This document shows, one piece after another, positions 17,989-26,606 of a stretch of DNA of 64,000 bases. This stretch comes from Anaerolineae bacterium (lineage in GTDB: Bacteria; Chloroflexota; Anaerolineae; Aggregatilineales; J027): assembly GCA_021463865.1 (NCBI GenBank), contig JAJTXY010000009.1:62001-126000 (forward strand). The letters run 5' to 3'. The notes under the pieces were generated by a model. The model was not told where the DNA came from, ran no database searches, and was given only the letters and a program-made list of their open reading frames with translations. Both the position numbers and the translations under genes were made by a program. Position 1 is the first letter of the stretch; each line of letters starts with the position of its first letter.

Positions 17989-18699
17989 ATGCAGCAACCC
18001 TTTCAACCCTACCAGCAATATACCATGCAGCCTGCCCCCAAAAAGCGCAGTTGCTTTACTCCCACGTGCGGCTGCTGCCTCGGACTAGGTTTATTGGTCT
18101 TATGCCCTTTAGTCGCCATGGTCGCATGTGTTGGCATTGTTTTGCGAGGCAATCCTGACCCGCTCTATTCAGATTATCGGGCTGACCCCACTGCCGCCGC
18201 TGAATATGACGTGTTGTTTGATAACGCGATAGCCCAAGCGCGGAGTGATGGTCAGTTTAATGTGGGTATTGAAGATCGTGATTTTGAGTCGTGGTTGAAT
18301 GTGGAATATCGGAATAATTTAACTGAGAACAATGATGGGAACACGGAAGACCTGCCTGATTGGGTCAAGGATATGAAGTTCCAAACAAAATTCGACAACG
18401 GCGAGGTGACGCTGTTCGGAACCACTGAATTTTCGGGCATTACCTTTAATATGCTGATCATTTCGGAAGTCAGCATCAATACGGACCCAGTTACGCGCCC
18501 CACCCGACCACTGAATGTGGAAGTATCCAAATTTCAGGTCGGCAGTCTGAATATGCCGGACAGTTTCCGTACCGAAATGGCGGACAGCATCGCAGATGGG
18601 TTAAGCGAAGGACTGACCCAAGTCAATCAACGTTATGAACTGACCTCACTCAGTATCGAAGATGGGACGATGCGGTTTAGCGGGCACGTGGTTCGATAA
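17989..18699 (+). CDS. Single-pass membrane protein of unknown function
   Basis: 236 residues. A short Gln/Pro/Tyr-rich cytoplasmic start (QQPFQPYQQYTMQPAPKK) leads to a Cys-rich stretch (SCFTPTCGCCLG) and one membrane helix (LGLLVLCPLVAMVACVGIVL, ~residues 26-46). The remaining ~185 residues should face outward and show alternating strand-like segments (GEVTLFGTTEFSGITFNMLI). No family is recognised. It follows Era by 33 bases, and its last 23 bases overlap the end of ribF on the other strand. Confidence 0.75.
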   Translation: MQQPFQPYQQYTMQPAPKKRSCFTPTCGCCLGLGLLVLCPLVAMVACVGIVLRGNPDPLYSDYRADPTAAAEYDVLFDNAIAQARSDGQFNVGIEDRDFESWLNVEYRNNLTENNDGNTEDLPDWVKDMKFQTKFDNGEVTLFGTTEFSGITFNMLIISEVSINTDPVTRPTRPLNVEVSKFQVGSLNMPDSFRTEMADSIADGLSEGLTQVNQRYELTSLSIEDGTMRFSGHVVR

Positions 18700-19624
18700 T
18701 CTTCTCCAAAATTACCCGGCCTTCTTCCACATCCTGTCGGATGCGGGCAATCAGGTCGTCAATACTGGTGAATTTGGCCTCACCGCGCAGCCATGCCACA
18801 AAATCGAGGTCAAGGCGCTGTCCATAAATATCACGGTCAAAATCCAACAGATAGGGTTCAACCGTGATATTGTGTCCATTAAAGGTGGGGCGTACCCCGA
18901 CATTGGTCATCGCCATAAAGGTCTCGCTGCCAAGATGAGCTAAAGAGGCGTAGATGCCGTTTTTGGGAAGCACCTGCTGTTCCCAATAAGCCATATTTGC
19001 AGTGGGGAAGCCAATCTGCCGACCCCGTTTTTCACCATCTACCACAAGCCCACTGACGCGATAATAACGACCTAAATCCGAGGCGACCTTTTGCACATCG
19101 CCCTCCACCAACGCTGCCCGAATGCGTCCGCTGGAAATGCGTTCGCCATTGCCATCGGTAAACAGCAAATCAATCGTCTCGACAGTGAAGCCTTTTTGAT
19201 GACCCTGCTCGGTCAGAAAAGCGACATTGCCTTCACGCTTATAGCCTAATGCAAAATCGGCGGTGGCCCACAACGACGCCATTTTCAGGTGTCGGGTCAA
19301 CAAATCCACAAAATCGGCGGCGCGAATCTGGCGGGTCTGGTCGTTAAAGGGATGGGTAATGACCACATCCACCCCCAATTCACCCAACAGCGCGGCCCGT
19401 TCGTCGGGGGTTGTCAAATAATATGGCCCTTGAATGCCACGAATCACGACATCGGGATGGGGGAAAAAAGTTAGCACGACAGCGAGACGATTAGAAGCGT
19501 GAGCGGCCTGCACCAAATGAGAGATTAAGTGCTGATGTCCACGATGGACGCCATCAAACACCCCGACTGTGACAATACTGGGGTGGTCAAGGTGGGCATT
19601 TTCCAGCGATTGAATGTGTTGCAT
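18677..19624 (-). CDS. ribF: Bifunctional riboflavin kinase / FAD synthetase
   Basis: 315 residues. The N-terminal nucleotidyltransferase domain has TVGVFDGVHRGHQHLI (~20-35), the adenylylation site for making FAD from FMN, and ISSGRIRAAL before the linker. The C-terminal riboflavin kinase domain has GRQIGFPTANM and YASLAHLGSETFMAMTNVGVRPTF. Final gene of the nusA-infB-truB operon, 23 bases after truB. RibF commonly follows truB in bacteria. Its 3' end overlaps the convergent membrane-protein gene by 23 bases. Confidence 0.95.
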   Translation of the reverse strand: MQHIQSLENAHLDHPSIVTVGVFDGVHRGHQHLISHLVQAAHASNRLAVVLTFFPHPDVVIRGIQGPYYLTTPDERAALLGELGVDVVITHPFNDQTRQIRAADFVDLLTRHLKMASLWATADFALGYKREGNVAFLTEQGHQKGFTVETIDLLFTDGNGERISSGRIRAALVEGDVQKVASDLGRYYRVSGLVVDGEKRGRQIGFPTANMAYWEQQVLPKNGIYASLAHLGSETFMAMTNVGVRPTFNGHNITVEPYLLDFDRDIYGQRLDLDFVAWLRGEAKFTSIDDLIARIRQDVEEGRVILEKIIEPRAR

Positions 19625-19647
19625 GAAATATCAAATCCAGTGCAAGA

Positions 19648-20556
19648 TCAGCGATTAAAAACTTTCAGTGGTTTCCAGCGACCCGTCTGCTCGGCAAGCG
19701 GTTCCAGAATCGCCAAAAATTTACCCCCGTCGTCGTAGGCCCGCAACAAGTCAGCGGCATTTAACAACTCCTCAGACAAATTTAGCCAGACGCCATTTTG
19801 CACAGCGCGGCTTTGTGATTCATCAAGGTCTACGCGAGGGAATTCTTGGAGGGCCATATCGGGGGGCAACAAATACTGCTGCCATGTGCCCTGCCGGATG
19901 GACTCACGCCATAGCTCAAGGTCAACCGCGCTGGCAGAGGTAAACGGCCCACTCGCCACCCGCCGCAACCCGGCCAGATGTGCCCCAACACCTAGTATCC
20001 GTCCTAAATCAAAGGCCAAACTGCGGATATACGTGCCCGGTGAGCAATGCACCCGCAGCCGGAAGGTCGGGAAATCCCACGTTATGATTTCGAGGTCGTA
20101 AATGGTCACCGGGCGCGGGGTCAGTTCCACCGTCTCGCCCTGCCCTTGCCGCGCAATCTCATACAGTTTCTTGCCGCCCTGTTTGATGGCACTGTAGATC
20201 GGCGGGGCTTGCAAAATATCGCCGCGAAATTGGGGCAATAGCGCTTCGACCTGCTCACGTGAAATCGGGGTGTCATGGGTGGCGACAATCTCGCCCTCGG
20301 CGTCATAAGTGGTGGTTTCGATACCCAAGCGCACCTGCGCCTCGTAAATTTTGGGGTGGCCCATGACATATTCACTCAGGCGGGTGGCTTGGCCGAGACA
20401 CAACATTAAAACTCCCGTCGCCAATGGGTCAAGCGTTCCGGCGTGGCCGATTTTTTTGATGCGGGTTTCGCGGCGCACAATCGCCACTATATCATGGCTT
20501 GTCCATCCAAGCGGCTTGTCTATATTCAGCAGAGCAAATTCAGGGGAGTGGTTCAT
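19648..20556 (-). CDS. truB: tRNA pseudouridine55 synthase TruB
   Basis: 302 residues. It isomerises U55 in the T loop of tRNAs. The catalytic Asp43 is in GHAGTLDPLATGVL; the N-terminal DKPLGWTSHD and the YEIARQGQ element are also typical, and the C-terminal part is a PUA-like extension. Operon position between nrnA and ribF. Confidence 0.95.
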   Translation of the reverse strand: MNHSPEFALLNIDKPLGWTSHDIVAIVRRETRIKKIGHAGTLDPLATGVLMLCLGQATRLSEYVMGHPKIYEAQVRLGIETTTYDAEGEIVATHDTPISREQVEALLPQFRGDILQAPPIYSAIKQGGKKLYEIARQGQGETVELTPRPVTIYDLEIITWDFPTFRLRVHCSPGTYIRSLAFDLGRILGVGAHLAGLRRVASGPFTSASAVDLELWRESIRQGTWQQYLLPPDMALQEFPRVDLDESQSRAVQNGVWLNLSEELLNAADLLRAYDDGGKFLAILEPLAEQTGRWKPLKVFNR

Positions 20557-20573
20557 CAGGTTTCGGATTCAAA

Positions 20574-20604
20574 CCCCTCTCAACGACAACATCGGGAGAG
20601 GGGG
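20574..20604. repeat. GC-rich hairpin repeat, copy 1
   Basis: CCCCTCTC (20574-20581) pairs with GAGAGGGG (20596-20603) in the truB-nrnA gap. One of five related intergenic hairpins in this window (others near 35.4, 37.05, 49.3 and 56.0 kb). Confidence 0.7.
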
Positions 20605-20609
20605 TGGTT

Positions 20610-21626
20610 CTATCGGCTGTAGACAGGTTTGCCGCGTGCGAGTTCGGCTTTTAACATTGGCAGCACCCGTGCGAGGGCTTGGTCAAGCGTCACGTCACGC
20701 AGGGTCGCGCCGCCTGCCGCCACATGCCCGCCCCCGCCGAGTGCCAATGAAATTTCAGCGACACTATAGCCGGGTATGGAACGGAAACTACATTCAACAT
20801 CCGGCCCAATTACGGTAAAGGCGGCAGAGACTTTAGCATCATCGGCTTGAATCAGATAACCGGAGAGGCCGGTATAATCGCCGACCTGCATTCCACAAGC
20901 AACGATGTCCGACTCATCAATGGCGGCCCACACAAGGCCGTCATCCAATTGCATCCGCGAAACGGCCAACGCCTGCAAACGCATCAGGCCCGTTGGAATC
21001 CGTGCCAGTGTCAACTGTACGACTTGGGTTAAATTCGCTCCGGCGGCAATTAAACGTTGCCCAGTTTGCAGGGTATGGGCAGAGACATTGGAAGTGCGGA
21101 AACACAGCGTATCCGTCACCAAACCTGCCATCAGGGCTTGGGCAATATCGGCGGTCAAGGGAATCTCCAATTGATCGAGCCAATCCAAGACCCCTTCAGA
21201 GGCGGCGGCGGTGCGGGCATCTACCAAATTCGCATCCCCAAACATCAGATTGGTCTGATGATGATCCAGTTGAATGAGAGGCCGCCCTAACTCCAACAAC
21301 GCCGCGCCGATCCCTCCCAAACGTTCGGTATCGCTCGAATCGGTGCTGATGACCAAGTCCGGCAGCGGATTTTGTAAGGACGATTGAATATCCGCACTAC
21401 TGGGTATAAAGGCAAACCGTTCGGGCAGACCGCCTTCAACATAGGGGGTGACATGCTTACCCCGACTACGAAGGGCCATGGTGAGACCCATCATCGAACC
21501 AATCGCATCCCCATCGGGTTGTAGATGGGTGACGACAGCGATTTTTTGCGCCGCCGCCACCAATTCTGCTGCTTTATCCCATTCCAACTGCACGAGTGGT
21601 GCGGGATTATTCTTGCTCGTCGTCAT
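20610..21626 (-). CDS. nrnA: DHH-family phosphoesterase (nanoRNase/pAp phosphatase NrnA type)
   Basis: 338 residues. DHH motifs: THLQPDGDAIGS (33-44), ISTDSSDTERLG, and IQLDHHQTN (~117-125); the DHHA1 domain ends with GGGGHVAAGGAT. NrnA degrades 2-5 base RNAs and converts 3'-phosphoadenosine 5'-phosphate to AMP, with Mn2+. It overlaps rbfA by 20 bases, which indicates coupled translation, and sits in the usual operon order rbfA-nrnA-truB. Confidence 0.92.
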   Translation of the reverse strand: MTTSKNNPAPLVQLEWDKAAELVAAAQKIAVVTHLQPDGDAIGSMMGLTMALRSRGKHVTPYVEGGLPERFAFIPSSADIQSSLQNPLPDLVISTDSSDTERLGGIGAALLELGRPLIQLDHHQTNLMFGDANLVDARTAAASEGVLDWLDQLEIPLTADIAQALMAGLVTDTLCFRTSNVSAHTLQTGQRLIAAGANLTQVVQLTLARIPTGLMRLQALAVSRMQLDDGLVWAAIDESDIVACGMQVGDYTGLSGYLIQADDAKVSAAFTVIGPDVECSFRSIPGYSVAEISLALGGGGHVAAGGATLRDVTLDQALARVLPMLKAELARGKPVYSR

Positions 21627-21996
21627 TCACTCCATCCAGTGTAGAGGCGGCCTGTTCATGTTCCGCCAGCGCATCCAAGACTTCTTCGATGTGATTGGCT
21701 TGTTGCAGCACCACATCCCATTTGAAGTGGAGTTGGGGCATCCGGCGCAACCGCAGACGAGATGCCAGTTCTTTCCGCAAAAAGCCTTGTGCCTGCCGCA
21801 AGCCTTCCATCACTTCATCGCGGCGGCTTTCATCCCCAAGCGCATTGACGAAAATCTCGGCATGTTCGATCTCTCGATCCAACCGCACCTCCATAATCGT
21901 CACCCCATGCAGTCGGGGATCACGCACTTCGGTGAGCATCAGTTGGCTCAGATGGGACAAAATCAAATCCGCTACCCGTTCCGATTTGATGGTCAT
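21607..21996 (-). CDS. rbfA: Ribosome-binding factor A
   Basis: 129 residues with a single KH-like RbfA domain (RVADLILSHLSQLMLTEVRDPRL at the start; AEIFVNALGD; RLRRMPQLHFKWD). It binds the 30S subunit during late 16S maturation. The final ~15 residues are acidic. It lies between infB (25-base gap) and nrnA (overlap). Confidence 0.94.
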   Translation of the reverse strand: MTIKSERVADLILSHLSQLMLTEVRDPRLHGVTIMEVRLDREIEHAEIFVNALGDESRRDEVMEGLRQAQGFLRKELASRLRLRRMPQLHFKWDVVLQQANHIEEVLDALAEHEQAASTLDGVNDDEQE

Positions 21997-22021
21997 GGCG
22001 TTTCTCCTTCCTTGAATACGC

Positions 22022-23824
22022 TTAGTTCACGCGCTCCTTGACCAAGAATTCAATCTGATCGCCTTCTTGGAAATCATTGAATCTATCAAGGGACACACCA
22101 CATTCGAAACCCTGACGTACTTCTTGCACATCGTCCTTTATATGTTTGAGGCTACCAATCGTCAGGCCATCGGCGACAATTTTGCCACGCCGCACCACCC
22201 GCGCTTTGGACTTACGTCGAATGGTGCCGGTGCGTACATAACATCCGGCAATCTGACCCACCCGCGAGATATTAAAAATCTGGCGGACTTCGGCCATGCC
22301 GATAACTTTATCTTCATACACCGGGTCGAGCATCCCTTTCAGGGCTTTTTCGACATCTTCCACCATCTTATAGATGATGTCATAGGTGCGAATGTCTACC
22401 CCGGTTGAGGAGGCCGCCCGTTCGGCGGCATTATCGGCAGACGTATTGAACCCGATGATGACCGCATGAGAAGCACTGGCGAGATTGACATCATTTTCGG
22501 TGATGTCACCCACATCGGCGTGCAAAATCCGGACTTTGACCTCATCCGACGACAAATCTTCGAGGGAATTGACCACAGGCTCCAAACTGCCATGCACATC
22601 GGTTTTGACAATCAGCAGCAGTTCTTTGTTTTCGCCTTGACTGAACCGATTGAAAAAATCTTCCAATGTCATCGCAGGGGCGACCTGCGCATTGGCCTCT
22701 TGTTGGGCGGTCTGACGACGTTCATCCGCAATGCTGGCAGCCGCTTTGATATTCGGTACGACCTCAAAACGATCCCCCACCTGTGGCGCAATATCCAAGC
22801 CCATGACGGACACAGGGAAGGATGGCGGGGCTTCATCTACCTTACGGCCATGTTCATCAAACAAGGATTTCACACGACCATAGGAGAGTCCGGCAACAAC
22901 GACATCGCCGGTATGCAGCGTACCGTTCTGCACCAGCAGGGTTGCCAATGGCCCACGTCCTTTTTCGGTACGGCTTTCCAAAACCACCCCACCACCTTTG
23001 CTCTTGGGGTTTGCCACAATCTCAGCTTCTTCCGCAACCAACAAGATCGCTTCGAGCAGGTTTTCTAGGCCCATTTTGTTGCGAGCCGACACCGGAACGA
23101 CCAGTGTGTCGCCACCCCATTCATCGGGCGTCAAGCCAACGTCGGATAGCTCTTGTTTGACCAAATCCGGATTGGCGTTGGGCTTATCCACTTTGTTGAG
23201 GGCCACCACAATCGGCACCCCGGCGGCTTTGGCATGGTTGAGAGCTTCACGGGTGGTGGGCATCACACCGTCGTCAGCAGCTACCACCAAAACCGCTACG
23301 TCCGCGCCCTGTGCGCCACGTGCCCGCATCGCGGTAAAGGCCTCGTGGCCGGGGGTATCAATAAAGGTGATTTTTTGACCTTTGTACTCGGTCTGATAGG
23401 CACCAATGGCCTGCGTAATCCCACCCGCCTCACCATCGGCTACATTCGTCTTGCGGATGGCGTCGAGCAGTGAGGTCTTACCGTGATCCACATGGCCTAA
23501 AATCGTAACCACAGGAGGACGACGTTGTAACTGGGCAACTTCCTCAGTGCCATACAACTCACGACGCCACTGGGGTTTTTGCGCTTCCATCTCGGCGCGT
23601 TTTTCCTCTTCCTGCACTTCACGCAGGGGGCGCGGCTGGAAGTTCATTTCTTCAATGATGATGGCAGCCGTGTCATAATCCAACTGCTGATTGATCGAAG
23701 CCATGATACCGTTGGCAATCAACTTCTTCATGACTTCAATCGGGCTGACTTGCATCAATTCAGCCAATTCACGCACCGTCACAAAATCCGGCACATTTAA
23801 AATTTGTCGCTCTTGTTGCGTCAT
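22022..23824 (-). CDS. infB: Translation initiation factor IF-2, short form
   Basis: 600 residues. The N-terminus is short: one IF2N domain (FVTVRELAELMQVSPIEVMKKLIANG, ~14-40), with no long variable region. The GTPase follows with GHVDHGKT (110-117), DTPGHEAF and NKVDKPNANP, then domains II-IV; the C-terminal fMet-tRNA-binding region ends with ECGVSLDRFNDFQEGD. It places initiator tRNA on the 30S subunit. AGGAGG lies at 23836-23841 before the ATG. Confidence 0.97.
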   Translation of the reverse strand: MTQQERQILNVPDFVTVRELAELMQVSPIEVMKKLIANGIMASINQQLDYDTAAIIIEEMNFQPRPLREVQEEEKRAEMEAQKPQWRRELYGTEEVAQLQRRPPVVTILGHVDHGKTSLLDAIRKTNVADGEAGGITQAIGAYQTEYKGQKITFIDTPGHEAFTAMRARGAQGADVAVLVVAADDGVMPTTREALNHAKAAGVPIVVALNKVDKPNANPDLVKQELSDVGLTPDEWGGDTLVVPVSARNKMGLENLLEAILLVAEEAEIVANPKSKGGGVVLESRTEKGRGPLATLLVQNGTLHTGDVVVAGLSYGRVKSLFDEHGRKVDEAPPSFPVSVMGLDIAPQVGDRFEVVPNIKAAASIADERRQTAQQEANAQVAPAMTLEDFFNRFSQGENKELLLIVKTDVHGSLEPVVNSLEDLSSDEVKVRILHADVGDITENDVNLASASHAVIIGFNTSADNAAERAASSTGVDIRTYDIIYKMVEDVEKALKGMLDPVYEDKVIGMAEVRQIFNISRVGQIAGCYVRTGTIRRKSKARVVRRGKIVADGLTIGSLKHIKDDVQEVRQGFECGVSLDRFNDFQEGDQIEFLVKERVN

Positions 23825-23856
23825 ATAACTGGAATCCTCCTGATCCTAAACAACAA

Positions 23857-23945
23857 CACACGTCGCAGGTCAATAACTGCTCCGGGAAGAAAATTCGCTG
23901 CGCGAGACTTGCGATGGCGGCTCCCCGGAGGCCCTGCGACGTGTG
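23857..23945 (-). ncRNA. Structured element between ylxR and infB
   Basis: The 185-base gap 23825-24009 contains a strong hairpin in the operon transcript: outer arms CACACGTCGCAGG (23857-23869) and CCTGCGACGTGTG (23933-23945) pair 13/13, inner arms CTCCGGG (23880-23886) and CCCGGAG (23924-23930) pair 7/7, and a small TCGC/GCGA stem lies in the loop. No T run follows, so it is not a simple terminator. It lies about 16-30 bases ahead of the infB ribosome site and could be a processing site, a protein-binding site or a translation control element. Function unknown. Confidence 0.65.
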
Positions 23946-24009
23946 CTGGGTACTTCCTCAGAATTTTGCACCTCCCTCGGTCTGAAGGAGGTGGTCAATG
24001 GGGTCGCCC

Positions 24010-24342
24010 TTAACTCTGGTCGTCGTGCATCGGGAACATCGCTGCTCTTATCCGGTTCCGGTCTTCAGGTGTCAAGGTCGTTTTGAGTGCTTTCTCCAAC
24101 GCATTCAAGGCCAATTGAAAGGCTTTCTCAGGGTTCTCGATATGCAGATGTTCTTGCCAACAAGCCACATCATTGCACATATAGGCCCCGCGCCCATTTT
24201 TCTTGCCCGTAGGGTCAACCTGTACGCCATCTTCTGATGTGCGGACAAGGCGCACCAACGCCCGCTTGTTATCTACCTTGCGGCAGACGACACACGTGCG
24301 CTGGGGAGTTTTTTTGCGTGGAGCTTGCTGCTGCTTGCTCAT
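24010..24342 (-). CDS. ylxR: YlxR family RNA-binding protein (RnpM)
   Basis: 110 residues. Signature RTCVVCRKVDNKRALVRLVR near the N-terminus and GKKNGRGAYMC in the middle define the YlxR/DUF448 fold. In other bacteria it binds RNase P RNA and modulates its activity. It sits between nusA (25 bases) and infB as is usual; the ribosomal L7Ae-like gene ylxQ that often follows is absent and its place is taken by the hairpin element. Confidence 0.93.
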   Translation of the reverse strand: MSKQQQAPRKKTPQRTCVVCRKVDNKRALVRLVRTSEDGVQVDPTGKKNGRGAYMCNDVACWQEHLHIENPEKAFQLALNALEKALKTTLTPEDRNRIRAAMFPMHDDQS

Positions 24343-24367
24343 CCTTCCCTACTTAATACACTGACTA

Positions 24368-26332
24368 CTAAAAATCGTCATCTGTATCGAATTCATCAAA
24401 TTCGCCCCGGTCACGGTTACCCTTGCGGCGGCGCTTGGCAACGACTTCGCCCATATCCTCATCAAAAACCAATTGGACACGGCTTTGCTTGGGCTTCTTG
24501 ACCTTTGACTTCTTCTTGCGGCCAGACCGCTTATCACTTAGGCGCTCATCGCCTTCTTCGTCAAGTTCTTCCCACTCTAAAACAGGAACAACGGGGATTT
24601 CCGCGACTTCTGGCACAGGAATCTTATCTGTACGGCGTTTTTCACGGGGCGGCGCTTCTTCGGCCACCAACGCAGGCATATCGGGGAAGGCGGGACGAAC
24701 CACATCTTCTTCCTCTTCGACCACTGGCTGCACCCCTTCGGCGGCGGCCTCAATAGCTGGGGCAAGTTTGGCAACTTCTGGCTCGGAGGGAACAGGTTCT
24801 TCGGCTGGGGCTTCTTGGGCCTGCAAGATTTCAGGAATTACCAAGTCGTCAAGGGCATATTGAATCGCTTCCATCGCATCGTCGCCAGCTTTATTCGCCA
24901 CCAACATCCGCGCCAAGCCTTCTTCATCAGCCAAGACCCGCACCATCAATTCGCCAACCGTCTCGATTTTGCCGAGGGCCTTCACAATATCTTCAGCCAG
25001 TTCCAAGACGGCGATGGGCATATTGAAGGCTTCGACAGGCACGAGAGGCCGCACCGAGTCCAACAGCGATTGTCGTTCGCGTTTGACCGCATCACGCTGA
25101 TCTAAGATCAAGCGTTGGGCGACATTCACAAAATTGGTCAGGGTAGTATATTCTTCAGGGTTCACCGGACGGTTGGTGCGTTTCTTTTCAAGAATACGCT
25201 CCACCTCGGTCACCAATTCGCGGTTTTTGATCTTCATAATGCTGAGAGGCGCGGTACTGACGGCAGCCACATTTTCAATCGCGGCTTCGGTCACACTCTT
25301 GATGTCAATACGCCAGCCCGTCAGTTTGGCGGCCAAGCGTGCATTTTGACCTTCACGACCAATGGCGAGCGACAGATTATCTTCGGGAACCACGACAAGG
25401 GCTGTGCGCACTTGGTCAATATCTTCGTGCAGATAGACCCCACTCACACGGGCAGGTGACAGCGCCTTCGAGATAAATCGGGCAGGATCGGGGTCCCACT
25501 CAATGACGTCAATCTTCTCGTCATGCAGTTCTTTGATAATGTTCTGGATACGCATCCCGCGCATCCCAACACATGCGCCAACTGGGTCAATGCCTTCCTG
25601 CAAAGCCGCTACCGCCACCTTGCTGCGATAACCCGCTTCACGAGCAATGTTCTTGATTTCGACCTGCCCGTTATAGATTTCCGGCACTTCATATTCCAGC
25701 AGGCGGCGCAGCATATCTTTGTGGGCACGGGAAACGATGATCTGCGGCCCGCGTGTACTCTTGTTGACTTCGGCGACATAGGCACGAATCTTATCATGGG
25801 CCTTATAGCGTTCATTAGGCATCTGGTGTTGTTTGGGCATAATGGCTTCAGCCCGGCCCAAACTGAGTGTCACCACCCCATGCGCCGTACTTTGGACTGT
25901 GCCTGTCACCAAATCGCCTTGACGGTCAATAAATTCGTCATAGAGGGAATCGCGTTCCGCTTCTCGAATGCGCTGCAAAATCACCTGCTTGGCGGTTTGG
26001 GCGGCGATACGACCAAAGCTGGCGCTGGTAGGAGTGACCGGGGCCATCACCATATCCCCAACTTTACAATCGGGGTCTTGTTTTTGGGCTTCATCCAGCA
26101 GCACTTCGGTACGGTTGTCTACGATGCTGGTCACGACTTCTTTTTCGACAAAAATCTGGGGTTTTCCAGTCGGATCAATATGTGCCTGAATCCGCTGCTG
26201 GTTCGACCCAATGTTGGCATCTCGCCGATAAGCCGAAACAAGTGCCTGTTCCAACGCCTCTAGGACGACTTCTTTGGAAAGGGCACGGGTTTCTAAAATT
26301 TCATTGAATGCCAGTGTAAAATCGCTCTTCAT
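24368..26332 (-). CDS. nusA: Transcription termination/antitermination factor NusA
   Basis: 654 residues. N-terminal RNA-polymerase-binding domain (1 to ~130), S1 domain (GDLVTGTVQSTAHGVVTLSLGRAEAI), and two KH domains (CVGMRGMRIQNI; LAIGREGQNARLAAKLTGW). After about residue 480 comes an unusual long tail, first Glu/Pro/Ala-rich, then Lys/Arg-rich (RSGRKKKSKVKKPKQ) and finally acidic (EFDEFDTDDDF), probably disordered. rimP, which normally precedes nusA, is not here. The gene leads the minus-strand operon down to ribF. Confidence 0.96.
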   Translation of the reverse strand: MKSDFTLAFNEILETRALSKEVVLEALEQALVSAYRRDANIGSNQQRIQAHIDPTGKPQIFVEKEVVTSIVDNRTEVLLDEAQKQDPDCKVGDMVMAPVTPTSASFGRIAAQTAKQVILQRIREAERDSLYDEFIDRQGDLVTGTVQSTAHGVVTLSLGRAEAIMPKQHQMPNERYKAHDKIRAYVAEVNKSTRGPQIIVSRAHKDMLRRLLEYEVPEIYNGQVEIKNIAREAGYRSKVAVAALQEGIDPVGACVGMRGMRIQNIIKELHDEKIDVIEWDPDPARFISKALSPARVSGVYLHEDIDQVRTALVVVPEDNLSLAIGREGQNARLAAKLTGWRIDIKSVTEAAIENVAAVSTAPLSIMKIKNRELVTEVERILEKKRTNRPVNPEEYTTLTNFVNVAQRLILDQRDAVKRERQSLLDSVRPLVPVEAFNMPIAVLELAEDIVKALGKIETVGELMVRVLADEEGLARMLVANKAGDDAMEAIQYALDDLVIPEILQAQEAPAEEPVPSEPEVAKLAPAIEAAAEGVQPVVEEEEDVVRPAFPDMPALVAEEAPPREKRRTDKIPVPEVAEIPVVPVLEWEELDEEGDERLSDKRSGRKKKSKVKKPKQSRVQLVFDEDMGEVVAKRRRKGNRDRGEFDEFDTDDDF

Positions 26333-26432
26333 GGCACTTTCTTTACTCCAACAAATTGACTAACACTGATAATGGGTGATTTTCTGGCAACTTTTCGGCG
26401 ATAGATTCTTCCTGCATTTTGACCTTAAACAA

Positions 26433-26459
26433 CTAGAAGTGGGGGCTGCCCACTTCTAG
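26433..26459 (-). promoter_or_regulatory. Hairpin in the nusA leader
   Basis: CTAGAAGTGGG (26433-26443) and CCCACTTCTAG (26449-26459) form a perfect 11-pair stem with a 5-base loop, about 100 bases before the nusA start. No T run follows on the minus strand. It could be a leader structure or an upstream processing site. Confidence 0.6.
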
Positions 26460-26498
26460 GAAACGTTCGATATGAGAATTGAGCCTAGCTCAACTAGG

Positions 26499-26527
26499 AT
26501 TTTAGCATGGGTTTTTATCGGAATCAA
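26499..26527 (-). promoter_or_regulatory. Sigma70-like promoter of the nusA operon
   Basis: On the minus strand TTGATT (26522-26527), a 17-base spacer and TAAAAT (26499-26504) form a good promoter, giving a leader of about 160 bases that contains the hairpin at 26433-26459. Confidence 0.6.
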
Positions 26528-26606
26528 GCCTGATTCCCACATCCAATAGAACTCTAATTTACATTCTATGGATGCAATCATTCCGCCCCAGCGACAGCAT
26601 CGCTGG

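Noticed and set aside
23857-23945. Rho-independent terminator between ylxR and infB
   Set aside because: The stem is long but no T run follows in the operon direction, and the operon continues.
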